Shown here: piece after piece, positions 1 through 7,382 of the stretch
Numbering within the stretch: the first letter of the stretch is position 1
How the letters are laid out: each line of letters starts with the position of its first letter
Source: CAYPAU01 sp964408825
GTDB lineage: Bacteria; Patescibacteriota; Microgenomatia; Levybacterales; UBA12049
Reading direction: 5' to 3'
Assembly (NCBI GenBank): GCA_964408825.1
Contig: CAYPAU010000012.1
Location: 1-26,716, forward strand
DNA length: 26,716 nucleotides
Position numbers and translations under genes: made by a program
Notes under the pieces: model-generated
Seen by the model: only the letters and a program-made list of their open reading frames with translations
Told to the model about the DNA's origin: nothing
Databases searched by the model: none

Positions 1-1
1 G

Positions 2-328
2 GCTCTTGCTCTTGCTTCTAAGAATTACTCCGAAATTTTAGCCCAGAATGACTGGTTTTCTCATGATGGTCCGAATGGATCAAGTCCTTGGGACAGAATG
101 ACTCAAGCGGGTTTTCCCTACAATACTTTTAAAGGTGAAAATCTTGTTAAAGGAGATATTCAAGGTGATCCGCAGGTTTTTTTTGATAGCTTAGTAGAAA
201 GTGAGGGTCATAAAGCAAATATGCTAAACCCAAATTACAAATTTATTGGAGTTGCTTGTTATGTAAGAAATCTTTTGTATCATACTCGGTGGTGTGTTCA
301 GGAATTTGGTGGGGAGTATGTGGAATGA
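2..328 (+). CDS. CAP-domain (SCP/PR1-like) secreted protein, 3' part
   Basis: Only the C-terminal 108 codons are present; the reading frame is open from base 2, so the gene starts before the window. The visible part carries the hallmarks of the CAP/SCP superfamily: an SHDGPNGSSPWDRM stretch, a GENL motif and the EGHKANMLNPNYKFIGVA block that corresponds to the GHxxNIL signature. CAP proteins are normally exported, but the precise role of bacterial members is usually unknown, and no substrate can be deduced. It ends in TGA and converges with the unknown minus-strand gene 27 nt further on. Family assignment is firm; signal peptide and total length cannot be assessed. Confidence 0.85.
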   Translation, partial: ALALASKNYSEILAQNDWFSHDGPNGSSPWDRMTQAGFPYNTFKGENLVKGDIQGDPQVFFDSLVESEGHKANMLNPNYKFIGVACYVRNLLYHTRWCVQEFGGEYVE

Positions 329-355
329 TAAAACCGGGCGTTGTACTAAGCTAGA

Positions 356-916
356 TCAGATCTTAAGCTCATCCATTAACCTGCGAACGCTTTCAGATAC
401 TGATGAGGGAATTTTATCGAGTTCAGGATTCCAGCCAGCAAGTCCTCCTCCCAGAACTCGAGCTGCAAAGAGGACAAATTGGGGAACATCCAGCTCATAA
501 AAATTTGAGACCGTTACTTTCCCCTCGGAAAAAACAAAAGGGTTTCTCTTATAGCTTCTAGACAGGTTTGCATCAATTTCTGCAAAAACTTTCGATGCCT
601 GTTTTACCCCTTCTCTAACCCCTCTAAATTCCGCGTGCTGGATTCTTCTGAAACCATGTTCTAGATTAAGTTCTTGAGCTTCTGCCTGGATAACACGCCC
701 GCAGTTAAATGCTATATCAAGCAGTAATCTTTGTTTAAGTTCGGCATCAACGCTTTCATCTTGAAATATTCCTAAGATTGTATCTGTGGAATATCTGGCA
801 AATTCATTAATGGGCATTGCAGGCAAAGCACCCATTCTTATACTTTCTGTGTCTCCCCAAACAAATCCAAAGTCCTCAACTGTTCCCCTATTTAAAGTTT
901 CGATAGCATAGCTCAT
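356..916 (-). CDS. Hypothetical protein, 186 aa
   Basis: I do not recognise this protein. It is soluble-looking, with no signal peptide or membrane segment. It is mainly helical between residues 35 and 120, with an acidic, glutamine-rich middle and a short C-terminal tail ending in RRLMDELKI. The start is well supported: TTGAAA (953-948), a 17-nt spacer and a perfect TATAAT (930-925) lie upstream, with only 8 nt between the -10 box and the ATG, so the mRNA is probably leaderless. Two palindromes spaced 60 nt apart lie just upstream of the -35 box and could be operators. It converges with the CAP-domain gene. A real gene is likely; function unknown. Confidence 0.7.
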   Translation of the reverse strand: MSYAIETLNRGTVEDFGFVWGDTESIRMGALPAMPINEFARYSTDTILGIFQDESVDAELKQRLLLDIAFNCGRVIQAEAQELNLEHGFRRIQHAEFRGVREGVKQASKVFAEIDANLSRSYKRNPFVFSEGKVTVSNFYELDVPQFVLFAARVLGGGLAGWNPELDKIPSSVSESVRRLMDELKI

Positions 917-924
917 GGGAGAGG

Positions 925-953
925 ATTATAACTTAAGATGACGCTTTTTTCAA
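925..953 (-). promoter_or_regulatory. Near-consensus sigma70-type promoter of the 186-aa gene
   Basis: On the minus strand TTGAAA (953-948) is followed by a 17-nt spacer and TATAAT (930-925). The expected transcription start falls at or next to the A of the ATG at 916, which would give a leaderless mRNA. Confidence 0.65.
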
Positions 954-957
954 TCGT

Positions 958-1043
958 TGTATCATATATCGATATATGGTACATAGTGCGGGATCGAGAT
1001 TAGAGTTTATCTACTGATGTATCATAAGTTAGTATATGATACA
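958..1043. repeat. Two palindromes repeated at 60-nt period, candidate operators
   Basis: Two imperfect direct repeats start at 958 and 1018. Each is itself an inverted repeat with arms of the type TGTATCATA...TATGATACA (958-983 with one mismatch; 1018-1043 with perfect 9-bp arms). The flanks after each palindrome (around 984-1008 and 1044-1071) are also related, so the unit is about 50-60 nt. They lie between the promoter of the minus-strand 186-aa gene and the plus-strand peptidase gene, a position suited to a regulator controlling one or both. Confidence 0.6.
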
Positions 1044-1091
1044 TAGAGTTGCGAGTTACGATTAGAATTTAAATCTTCAAAAATTTGCAAC

Positions 1092-1123
1092 TTGACTATT
1101 GAGACGGGAATGGGCGATATGAT
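1092..1123 (+). promoter_or_regulatory. Possible promoter of the M16 peptidase gene
   Basis: TTGACT (1092-1097) precedes TATGAT (1118-1123) by 20 nt, or CGATAT (1115-1120) by 17 nt; the second spacing is better but the box is poor. The sequence 1119-1128 is a 10-bp palindrome. An alternative weak -10 (TAACAT, 1172-1177) sits 8 nt before the ATG. Which is used cannot be decided from sequence. Confidence 0.35.
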
Positions 1124-1185
1124 ATCATTACAAAACCGGTTAAAAGGATTCTTTGATCCTCTTTTATCCTTTAACATATATCAAT

Positions 1186-2457
1186 ATGCAGTTTCAGAGA
1201 CAAGTTTTACCAAACGGACTTCGGGTTCTCACCATTCCGATGCCTTCGTTTAACAGCGTGACTTCGATGATCTTGGTCGGAGCAGGTTCAAGATATGAAA
1301 CCAACTTGAATAACGGAGTTTCACATTTCTTAGAACACATGGCTTTTAAAGGCACGAAGAAAAGGCCGTCTGCTCTTGAGATCTCAAGTTTGATCGACGG
1401 AATAGGAGGAGAGTTCAATGCTTTTACAAGCAAAGAATACACCGGATACTACATTAAATCTTCTTCAAATCACTTAGAACTTTCTCTTGATGTTATGTCC
1501 GACATGCTTACCAACTCACTTTTTAGGGAGGAAGAAATAGACAAGGAAAGGGGAGTAATAATTGAAGAACTTAATCTCTATGAGGATACACCGGCCCGAA
1601 AAATAGGAGACGTCTATGAAAATCTTTTGTATGGAGATACACCAATGGGTTGGGATATAGGAGGAAAGAAGGAAGTAATTCAGAAATTAGAAAGAGACGA
1701 TTTTTTAAAGTACATGGAAAGTCTTTACTCAGCAGATAATATGGCAGTAATAGTTGCAGGAGGGATAAATCAGGATAAGGTTTTAAAATTAGTAGAAAAA
1801 TACTTCGGCAAAATGAAATCGTTTGATATAAAAAGTTATAGAAAGGTCGAAGAAATTCAGTCTAAACCCAAAGTGTTTCTTAAGAAAAAAAATACGGAAC
1901 AGGTTCATATTGCGCTCGGGGTTCGGACAGTCTCATTATTTAGCTTAGAAAAATATCCCCTGGCGGTCTTGGCGGCAATTTTAGGAGGCGGAATGAGTTC
2001 AAGACTTTTCCATGAAGTAAGAGAAAGACGCGGACTCGGATACTATGTCAGAACTTCTTCCGAGCATTATCAGGATTGCGGAACTCTTTTTTCAACCGCC
2101 GGAGTTGATCCAAAAAGAGTAGATGAAGCTATCACAGTTATTGTTGAAGAGCTTTCAAAAATAAAATCTGAAAAAAAGGTTACATTAAGAGAACTTGAAA
2201 AAGCAAAAGAATACATAAAAGGGCATTTTGTCTTGGAACTTGAAGATAGCCGTGCTGTGGCAGGTTTTTATGGAGCACAGGAAATTTTGGAAAGAAAAAT
2301 TGATAATCCCAAGGAATATTTGGCAAAAATAGACAGAATAAGTTTGTCCGATATCCAGAAGATTTCGGAAAAATACTTAACTGGCTCAACCTTAAATCTT
2401 GCGATTATCGGAAATTTCCCCGATAGACAAAGATTTGAAAAGCTATTGAAGCTTTAA
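1186..2457 (+). CDS. M16 family zinc peptidase (insulinase/processing-peptidase type)
   Basis: A 423-residue single-lobe M16 metallopeptidase. The inverted zinc motif HFLEH is at residues 47-51, and the third ligand is the expected glutamate in RGVIIEELN (E128). The C-terminal half has the typical GGGMSSRLFHEVRERRGLGYYV substrate-binding block. Bacterial members of about 420 residues act as homodimers or with an inactive partner, and no partner is seen here. The frame opens upstream at a TTG (1153), but the ATG at 1186 gives the usual N-terminus (residues FQRQVLPNGLRVL) and is preferred. No signal peptide is seen, so it is probably cytoplasmic. It is followed by AT-rich heptad repeats and then ndk on the same strand. 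Confidence 0.95.
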   Translation: MQFQRQVLPNGLRVLTIPMPSFNSVTSMILVGAGSRYETNLNNGVSHFLEHMAFKGTKKRPSALEISSLIDGIGGEFNAFTSKEYTGYYIKSSSNHLELSLDVMSDMLTNSLFREEEIDKERGVIIEELNLYEDTPARKIGDVYENLLYGDTPMGWDIGGKKEVIQKLERDDFLKYMESLYSADNMAVIVAGGINQDKVLKLVEKYFGKMKSFDIKSYRKVEEIQSKPKVFLKKKNTEQVHIALGVRTVSLFSLEKYPLAVLAAILGGGMSSRLFHEVRERRGLGYYVRTSSEHYQDCGTLFSTAGVDPKRVDEAITVIVEELSKIKSEKKVTLRELEKAKEYIKGHFVLELEDSRAVAGFYGAQEILERKIDNPKEYLAKIDRISLSDIQKISEKYLTGSTLNLAIIGNFPDRQRFEKLLKL

Positions 2458-2460
2458 TAG

Positions 2461-2541
2461 CTATTGACCATTTACTATTGATCATTTACCATTTAAAATA
2501 ATATTAATAATCAATCATAAATAATAAATTATAAATCATAA
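2461..2541. repeat. Heptanucleotide tandem repeats between the M16 gene and ndk
   Basis: Five 7-nt units run without interruption from 2461 to 2495 (CTATTGA, CCATTTA, CTATTGA, TCATTTA, CCATTTA). A second block of four units (ATCATAA, ATAATAA, ATTATAA, ATCATAA) runs from 2514 to 2541 and abuts the ATG at 2542 in phase. There is no recognisable Shine-Dalgarno sequence in this leader. Confidence 0.7.
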
Positions 2542-3123
2542 ATGAATTCTATGGAGCAGACAGTCGTACTTATAAAACCCGACGGGGTCAAAAGAGGTTT
2601 GACCGGCGAAATCTTGAAGAGGTTTGAAAGAACAGGGCTTAAGATCATCGCCATGAAAATGGTTAAGGCCTCAGACGAGCTTCTTATCAAGCACTATCAG
2701 AGCAATAATCCTGCGACTTTGAAGAGATGGGGGGAAAAGACCTTGAAAACCTACACGCAATATGGTAAAAACGCGAAAAAGGAATTGGGAACAGATGACC
2801 CCATGGCACTTGGGAAGATGGTTAATAAATGGCTTTTTGATTATGTAAAATCAGGACCGATTGTTGCGGTTTTGCTTGAGGGAAAACACGCGGTTGAAAA
2901 TGCTCTTTCTGTTTCAGGTCCTACGATGCCTTCTCAATCTCCTGCAGGGACAATTAGAGGAGATTTCTCAACGGATTCTGCAGCTTATGCTAATGATGAG
3001 AAAAGGGGAGTGCAAAATTTAGTCCACGTGTCGGCAAGTTTAGAGGAAGCAAATCTAGAAAAAACTCTCTGGTTTACTCCCTCCGAAATCCACGAATATA
3101 AGAGAGTAGAGGAATATATTTAA
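2542..3123 (+). CDS. ndk: Nucleoside diphosphate kinase, long form
   Basis: Transfers the gamma phosphate of ATP to nucleoside diphosphates through a phosphohistidine. It begins with the family motif VVLIKPDGVKRG (K12 binds phosphate) and carries the active-site histidine at H162 in NLVHVSAS, after SPAGTIRGDF. At 193 residues it is about 40-50 longer than typical bacterial NDKs. The extra length lies around residues 54-100 and resembles the long form known from some archaea and CPR bacteria. A start four codons later (2551) is equally possible. The gene sits alone between heptad repeats and converges with the VKOR-like gene. Confidence 0.95.
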   Translation: MNSMEQTVVLIKPDGVKRGLTGEILKRFERTGLKIIAMKMVKASDELLIKHYQSNNPATLKRWGEKTLKTYTQYGKNAKKELGTDDPMALGKMVNKWLFDYVKSGPIVAVLLEGKHAVENALSVSGPTMPSQSPAGTIRGDFSTDSAAYANDEKRGVQNLVHVSASLEEANLEKTLWFTPSEIHEYKRVEEYI

Positions 3124-3128
3124 ATTTA

Positions 3129-3228
3129 ATTTTCCATTTTTCGATTTTCCATTTTCCATTGATTCGATGATTTACCAATTTAAAAATTAATATATAAATG
3201 TAGATGGTAGATGACGAAATGGCAAATC
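3129..3228. repeat. AT-rich spacer with ATTTTCC-type short repeats
   Basis: Between the convergent ndk and VKOR-like genes, ATTTTCC units occur at 3129-3135, 3144-3150 and 3151-3157, with an 8-nt variant between. TAGATG-type heptads follow near 3200-3225. No clear terminator hairpin with a T run is seen. Confidence 0.5.
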
Positions 3229-3666
3229 TTAGACCTTAAAGTTCTTATTTCTCCAAAGTAATAAAGATAAAACAAAGATTAATAGAGATAAGACTTCGGA
3301 TAAAATGCAGTATTGGCAGAAGGAGTGGAGTATAAAAGCCTGAATTAAGAAAAGAACAACGGAAACAACAAAACCCACGAAGATAAGCGGATATAATATA
3401 TTAAGATATATTTTTTTATAGTTTGTTATTAAAAGAAGACTCAAGATAAGGACTGCAAGATAGAAGATAACTCCATATAGAGCAAGCGGCATTGGTCCTA
3501 AAGTTGAATACTTGCTTGTCAAAACTGCTTCACATCCTAAATTGATACTACAGGGAGGAAGTGCGTTTTGATAATGGAGAATTGTAAGATAGGCAGAATC
3601 CAGAAAACCCAAAAACGAGAGAACAAGCAGAATTATAAAGAAAACTTTACTTTTTATTAATTTCAT
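3229..3666 (-). CDS. VKOR family thiol oxidoreductase (DsbB-like role)
   Basis: A 145-residue integral membrane protein with about four hydrophobic segments. It has the loop cysteine pair C39/C45 (PPCSINLGCEAVLTSKYS) and the active-site CQYC (C117-C120), as in bacterial VKOR homologues. These take electrons from a DsbA-like partner and pass them to quinone, sustaining disulfide formation outside the membrane. The start codon lies inside the end of the DsbA-like gene (20-nt overlap), implying translational coupling and a shared pathway. It has no fused thioredoxin domain; the partner is supplied by the adjacent gene. Confidence 0.93.
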   Translation of the reverse strand: MKLIKSKVFFIILLVLSFLGFLDSAYLTILHYQNALPPCSINLGCEAVLTSKYSTLGPMPLALYGVIFYLAVLILSLLLITNYKKIYLNILYPLIFVGFVVSVVLFLIQAFILHSFCQYCILSEVLSLLIFVLSLLLWRNKNFKV

Positions 3667-4372
3667 CCTCGATTATTTTCTTAAAATCATCATAAGTTCT
3701 TGGGTTTAGAATCTTCGCTCCGTTAACAAAAAAAGTTGGAGTAGAATTTACACCGATCCCAGCGCCCTCACTATATTGTTTCTTAATAAATTTTTTAGTT
3801 TCATCGGAATTCATATCGGCTATGAATTGTTCGATATTTAATCCAATTTTTATTGCATATCCTATGTAGATTTCCTGAGGGTTGCCTTCATTTGCCCACG
3901 AATTCTGATTTATGAAAAGCATATCTTGCATTTCTTTAAATTTACCCTGTTTGTGCGCCGCAAAACCAGCTTGGGAGGCAATCATTCCGTTTTTATGATT
4001 TGGAAGAGGGAAGAAGCGATATGCAAAAAGAAGTTTTCCTTCAAATTCCGAGATCAGTTGACTTACAAGAGGGTAGTAAGCCGCGCATGCCGGGCATTGG
4101 AAATCCGAATATTCTATGAGGGTAACGCCGGCACTCGAAGTTCCAATTTTTATATCTTCATCTGATATTGGCGGCGCTTCGGTTTTGTCTTCTTTATTTG
4201 GGACATAACTGGAAAGAACAATAAGGCCCCAAACAGATGCGCCTAGAATTATCGCAGCTCCAATCCAGATGGCTAGTTTTTTAAGCATATCGTTTCTTTT
4301 TTGCGCCTTAAACCTTTCCTGATTTTCCACTCGTCTCTGTTCCTTAAGTTCTCTTTTCGTAAGTTTCGCCAT
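3647..4372 (-). CDS. DsbA-like thioredoxin-fold oxidoreductase, membrane anchored
   Basis: 241 residues: a basic, charged cytoplasmic N-terminus (1-31), one membrane anchor (about 32-55) and an external DsbA/DsbG-like thioredoxin domain. The redox motif is CPAC (C93-C96) in YSDFQCPACAAYYP, and the cis-proline loop is GVNSTPTFFVNG. It probably oxidises or isomerises cysteines in exported proteins and is re-oxidised by the VKOR-like protein encoded immediately downstream. Upstream an extended -10 box (TGCTATAAT) ends 7 nt before the ATG, which predicts a leaderless mRNA for the pair. It is divergent from the SemiSWEET-like gene. Confidence 0.93.
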   Translation of the reverse strand: MAKLTKRELKEQRRVENQERFKAQKRNDMLKKLAIWIGAAIILGASVWGLIVLSSYVPNKEDKTEAPPISDEDIKIGTSSAGVTLIEYSDFQCPACAAYYPLVSQLISEFEGKLLFAYRFFPLPNHKNGMIASQAGFAAHKQGKFKEMQDMLFINQNSWANEGNPQEIYIGYAIKIGLNIEQFIADMNSDETKKFIKKQYSEGAGIGVNSTPTFFVNGAKILNPRTYDDFKKIIEDEINKK

Positions 4373-4379
4373 AAAAAAG

Positions 4380-4388
4380 ATTATAGCA
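4380..4388 (-). promoter_or_regulatory. Extended -10 promoter of the dsbA-vkor pair
   Basis: The minus strand reads TGC followed by a perfect TATAAT (4385-4380), an extended -10 element; no good -35 box is seen. Seven nucleotides separate it from the ATG at 4372, so transcription should start at or next to the start codon. Confidence 0.6.
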
Positions 4389-4447
4389 CTAAAACCCGTT
4401 ATAGAAAATACACATTAATTTCTGTTAAACTGTTATTAGTTTGAAGT

Positions 4448-4747
4448 ATGCTTCATCAACATCCGGTTCACAAAAAGTCCGATTCCTTATTTCATAAGGC
4501 TTTAAACTTGATCATCGTTGTAGTTGCAACCGCATCTCCTCTTATTACTCTTCCTCAGTTATTTGACATTTATAATAACAAAACCGCCTCCGGAGTTTCT
4601 TCCATAACTTGGCTTGCCTATATTTTTACTTCAACAATCTGGTTAACTTATGGGGTTATTCACAAAGAGAAGATAATTATGGTCAACGGAGTCTTGGGAA
4701 TTTTTCTTGGCGCCTCAATCTTCTTCGGCACTATTTTGTATGGTTGA
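4448..4747 (+). CDS. SemiSWEET-type sugar transporter (MtN3/PQ-loop family)
   Basis: 99 residues with three hydrophobic segments (about 17-37, 52-70 and 76-98), the size of a bacterial SemiSWEET half-transporter that works as a dimer. The PQ signature is present at P36-Q37 (PQLFDIYNNKTASGVSSITW), with the conserved tryptophan W55 and an asparagine in the third helix (N80). SemiSWEETs move small sugars down their gradient, but the substrate here is unknown. A weak extended -10 (TGT TATTAG, 4431-4439) lies 8 nt before the ATG. It converges with the C39-like gene. Confidence 0.88.
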   Translation: MLHQHPVHKKSDSLFHKALNLIIVVVATASPLITLPQLFDIYNNKTASGVSSITWLAYIFTSTIWLTYGVIHKEKIIMVNGVLGIFLGASIFFGTILYG

Positions 4748-4760
4748 GTCGGGGTGCCGA

Positions 4761-5384
4761 TTAGATTTTTTCGTAAATGCAGAGTTCGGGTTCTGAGACT
4801 GCTTCAAGCCAGGATTTTATAAATAATTTTTTGCCTACTTTAACATTTGGTTTATCCGCAGGATCATGAAAGATTACAGAGTCGTCATTTTTATCTAGCA
4901 CTACTACACGATGGAGAGAGAATCCTTTTTTACCTTTTAACGTTCTTGAATCAAGAACAACTTCACAGATTTTTCCATCTTTTACATTTTCTTCTAAGTC
5001 AGAAAACATTGGTTTTCTTCTTGAAAAGGAAAATTTTGGATTCTTCAAAACTCTGGCTATATCTTTTGAATAAGTCTTGATATCCTTAGTGTTTTGCTTG
5101 TAAAATTTAAATTCTTTTTCTGAGACTGATTTTCTTAAACCTTCAACCCCTTTCCTTATCCAAAGTTCATAGTCTAAGGTGTCGTATTCTTTTATTCTGA
5201 CTCCTTTACTCATAATCCAAAGCCAAAATTTAAATGACCAGACCACGTACCCCGGCTGCCAAGCCGAAATTTTTGCAATTTCGTCAAATGTGACTTCGGG
5301 AAAAAAATATTTTGCAACCATTGTATAACATGCCAACGCGCATGATTTAGAATCTGGCTGCTTTATGTATGGAACATTAATCAT
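4761..5384 (-). CDS. Papain-like cysteine peptidase of the C39 type, stand-alone
   Basis: 207 residues without an ABC transporter or signal peptide. The expected catalytic elements are visible: Q9 and C15 in KQPDSKSCALACYTMV, histidine H158 in SLHRVVVLD, and the aspartate of FHDP (D174). C39-like folds cleave double-glycine leaders or serve as general cysteine peptidases; no leader peptide gene is seen nearby. Residues 60-120 form a charged insertion. The ATG is only 4 nt after the encoded CCA of the tRNA-Pro gene on the same strand, so its mRNA is probably released from the tRNA precursor by 3' processing. Confidence 0.8.
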   Translation of the reverse strand: MINVPYIKQPDSKSCALACYTMVAKYFFPEVTFDEIAKISAWQPGYVVWSFKFWLWIMSKGVRIKEYDTLDYELWIRKGVEGLRKSVSEKEFKFYKQNTKDIKTYSKDIARVLKNPKFSFSRRKPMFSDLEENVKDGKICEVVLDSRTLKGKKGFSLHRVVVLDKNDDSVIFHDPADKPNVKVGKKLFIKSWLEAVSEPELCIYEKI

Positions 5385-5388
5385 AATT

Positions 5389-5463
5389 TGGTCGGGGAGA
5401 AAGGGATCGCACCTTCGACCTCACGGTCCCGAACCGTGCGTTCTACTACTGAACTACTCCCCG
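5389..5463 (-). tRNA. tRNA-Pro (anticodon CGG), CCA encoded, unusual D/T loops
   Basis: The minus strand folds into a full cloverleaf: acceptor CGGGGAG/CTCCCCG, D stem GTTC/GAAC, anticodon stem CACGG/CCGTG with loop TTCGGGA (anticodon CGG), T stem GAAGG/CCTTT, discriminator A, and an encoded CCA. The T loop is TGCGATC, with G instead of T at position 55. The D loop is AGTAGTA, with A instead of G at position 18. These two positions normally contact each other. The other elbow pair (G19-C56) is kept. An extended -10 (TGT TAAAAT, 5485-5477) lies upstream. Confidence 0.9.
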
Positions 5464-5476
5464 ATATACAAAACCC

Positions 5477-5485
5477 ATTTTAACA
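5477..5485 (-). promoter_or_regulatory. Probable extended -10 promoter for tRNA-Pro and the C39-like gene
   Basis: The minus strand reads TGT TAAAAT, ending 13 nt before the tRNA 5' end. The -35 region is poor. No other promoter fits between the tRNA and the C39-like gene. Confidence 0.45.
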
Positions 5486-5517
5486 GAGTCCATAAAAATT
5501 TTCATAGCTGAATATAT

Positions 5518-5546
5518 TTGACAAGCATTTCTTGGAATGTTTTACT
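5518..5546 (+). promoter_or_regulatory. Promoter of the histidine kinase operon
   Basis: A perfect TTGACA (5518-5523), a 17-nt spacer and TTTACT (5541-5546). The predicted start lies about 8-10 nt before the kinase ATG. AGGGA at 5555-5559 can serve as ribosome binding site, with better spacing for the second ATG at 5565. Confidence 0.6.
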
Positions 5547-5561
5547 TAATAAGCAGGGATC

Positions 5562-7382
5562 ATGATGCAAAAATTTAGAAAACCTACTTTATTATTACTT
5601 GCGTTAATATGCTTGGTTTCACTAGGGATTTACCTAGGTCGTATTAAGAGTTCAGCCCAAATCCCCACACTTCCTTTACCCACTACCGCTCTGCCTATCA
5701 CGCCCCCTGAGATTTTACCTACCAATACCCCCGTGCCACAAAACCCTACTTCAGCACCCAATCCGACCCCCGCGTCTTCATCCCAGCAACCAATCAACCA
5801 ATCAACCCCCATTAATAATTCTCAGAACAATAATTCTCAAGGAAATACTTCAAATACTCCAAATACTGAAGGAAATCAGGTTCAAAATGTCGATCAAACC
5901 GGAGTCGGTTTTAAAGAGCTTGCCGCTCCTCAAAATAAAATTGAGGTAGAGAAAAAATTTTTCCCAAGCGGAAGACTGCTTCTTCCCATCAAGGATACTG
6001 AACTTATTTTTACAAAAGAAACTTTTGGAACTACCGAAGAAGGATGGCTAATTGTTTTTCCCAAAAATGATATAACGGTTATACTTAACTTTAGTGATTT
6101 TCTAAAGGATGCAACACCTGCAGGAACAATACTTATTCCCGAAAAAATTACCTTGGAAAAGCCAGTTGGAAATGAAAAAATTACTCTGGTAATATCCAAA
6201 AATACTTATATTTCTACATCCTCGGCTTCCCAGGATAAGAGTCCTTTTGACGGCAGGATTATCGGTCCAAAAATCGTAGCAAATACGGGGTTATGCAATA
6301 GCAATAGGCAGATAGATTTTGGTTTTGAAGTAGGAAGAGAGGAAAGACAAATCTTTTTTGACAAACCTGTTCGGATGGAGTTTTCTGGTAAAAATAATCA
6401 ACTTGCCGGATATTGTTTGAATAAAGAAATGAGAGAGATAAAAACCATTTGTGGAAAAGAAAAATCTATAAAAGGAGAGGGCGAATGTTATTCTTATGAA
6501 GACGGGAATTTGGTAGTCTTGAGTAAGCACTTTACGCAGTTTGTTCTTTTTAAAAACCAAAATATACCAATTCTCTGGATTGTTTTAGTGATTTTATCGG
6601 TACTAGTTTTAGGTTCATATGTTCTAATATGGAGATTTCAGGGAACTGCCAGAGTCGATGAGTATGTCGCGACAGTCGTACATGATCTTCGTACTCCGCT
6701 TACTGCCATAAAGGGGTATCTGTCGATGCTTAGAAAAGGAAGTTTCGGTCCCTTAAGAAGCAGCGTAAAAGAGCCTCTGGATATTGTTGCCGGTTCTGCT
6801 CAACAAATGAGCAGCATGGTTAGTGATATACTGGATGTATCCAAATTAAATGCCGGTAAACTCAAACTTAATATTTCAGAGTTTTCTATTGAGGAAGTTG
6901 TTTCTGAAGTTATTAAATCTCTTTCTTCAATTGCCAAAGGAAAGGGAGTTGTATTGCAATCAGAGGGGATGGATGGGGTTTATGCTCGCGCAGATAAGGA
7001 TAAGGTGAGGCAAATTCTTACAAACCTTGTAGGGAATGCATTAAAATTCACAGAAAAAGGTTCTGTTACAATATCATCAAGGAAAAAGGACAAGGATATG
7101 GTTGAGGTGCTGGTAGCTGATACGGGTGCGGGGATTTCCAAAGAAGATCAGGATCGTCTGTTTGCCAAGTTTGAGCAGGCAGGCGGAGATATGAATAAAA
7201 GTGTCGGGACAGGACTCGGCCTTTTTATATCAAGAGAGTTGGCTAGAAAAATGGGCGGAGATTTGTGGATCGAAAGCTCAAAGCCTGGGGAGGGTAGCAT
7301 ATTTATTTTTTCTTTGCCCATGATGGCCACGGGAAAAGTTAGATTGCCAGATTCGGATGCCGACAATAGAGAAATTAAATGA
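5562..7382 (+). CDS. Membrane sensor histidine kinase
   Basis: 606 residues. A signal/anchor helix (7-26) is followed by a Pro/Thr/Asn/Gln-rich linker (35-108), an external beta-rich domain with several cysteines (about 115-330), a second membrane helix (335-357), the HisKA domain with phosphorylatable H374 (VVHDLRTPLTAIKGYL) and the HATPase_c domain. The N box is NLVGNALKFT (488-497), G1 is DTGAGI (520-525) and G2 is GTGLGL (549-554). The kinase core is complete. The external domain is unrecognised, so the signal is unknown. Its TGA overlaps the ATG of the first receiver gene by 4 nt, which ties the two together. Confidence 0.93.
   Translation: MMQKFRKPTLLLLALICLVSLGIYLGRIKSSAQIPTLPLPTTALPITPPEILPTNTPVPQNPTSAPNPTPASSSQQPINQSTPINNSQNNNSQGNTSNTPNTEGNQVQNVDQTGVGFKELAAPQNKIEVEKKFFPSGRLLLPIKDTELIFTKETFGTTEEGWLIVFPKNDITVILNFSDFLKDATPAGTILIPEKITLEKPVGNEKITLVISKNTYISTSSASQDKSPFDGRIIGPKIVANTGLCNSNRQIDFGFEVGREERQIFFDKPVRMEFSGKNNQLAGYCLNKEMREIKTICGKEKSIKGEGECYSYEDGNLVVLSKHFTQFVLFKNQNIPILWIVLVILSVLVLGSYVLIWRFQGTARVDEYVATVVHDLRTPLTAIKGYLSMLRKGSFGPLRSSVKEPLDIVAGSAQQMSSMVSDILDVSKLNAGKLKLNISEFSIEEVVSEVIKSLSSIAKGKGVVLQSEGMDGVYARADKDKVRQILTNLVGNALKFTEKGSVTISSRKKDKDMVEVLVADTGAGISKEDQDRLFAKFEQAGGDMNKSVGTGLGLFISRELARKMGGDLWIESSKPGEGSIFIFSLPMMATGKVRLPDSDADNREIK

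Noticed and set aside
1142..1172. Riboswitch or attenuator in the M16 gene leader
   Set aside because: AAAGGAT/ATCCTTT complementarity exists, but the leader is short and AT-rich and no known riboswitch motif is recognisable.
4749..4771. Rho-independent terminator after the SemiSWEET gene
   Set aside because: TCGG-GGTG-CCGA is only a 4-bp stem and the T run starts several bases later inside the convergent gene; too weak to call.
7379..7382. TGA recoded as glycine or tryptophan
   Set aside because: TGA terminates the histidine kinase, WecG-like, CAP and SemiSWEET proteins at their expected ends, so the standard bacterial code applies.
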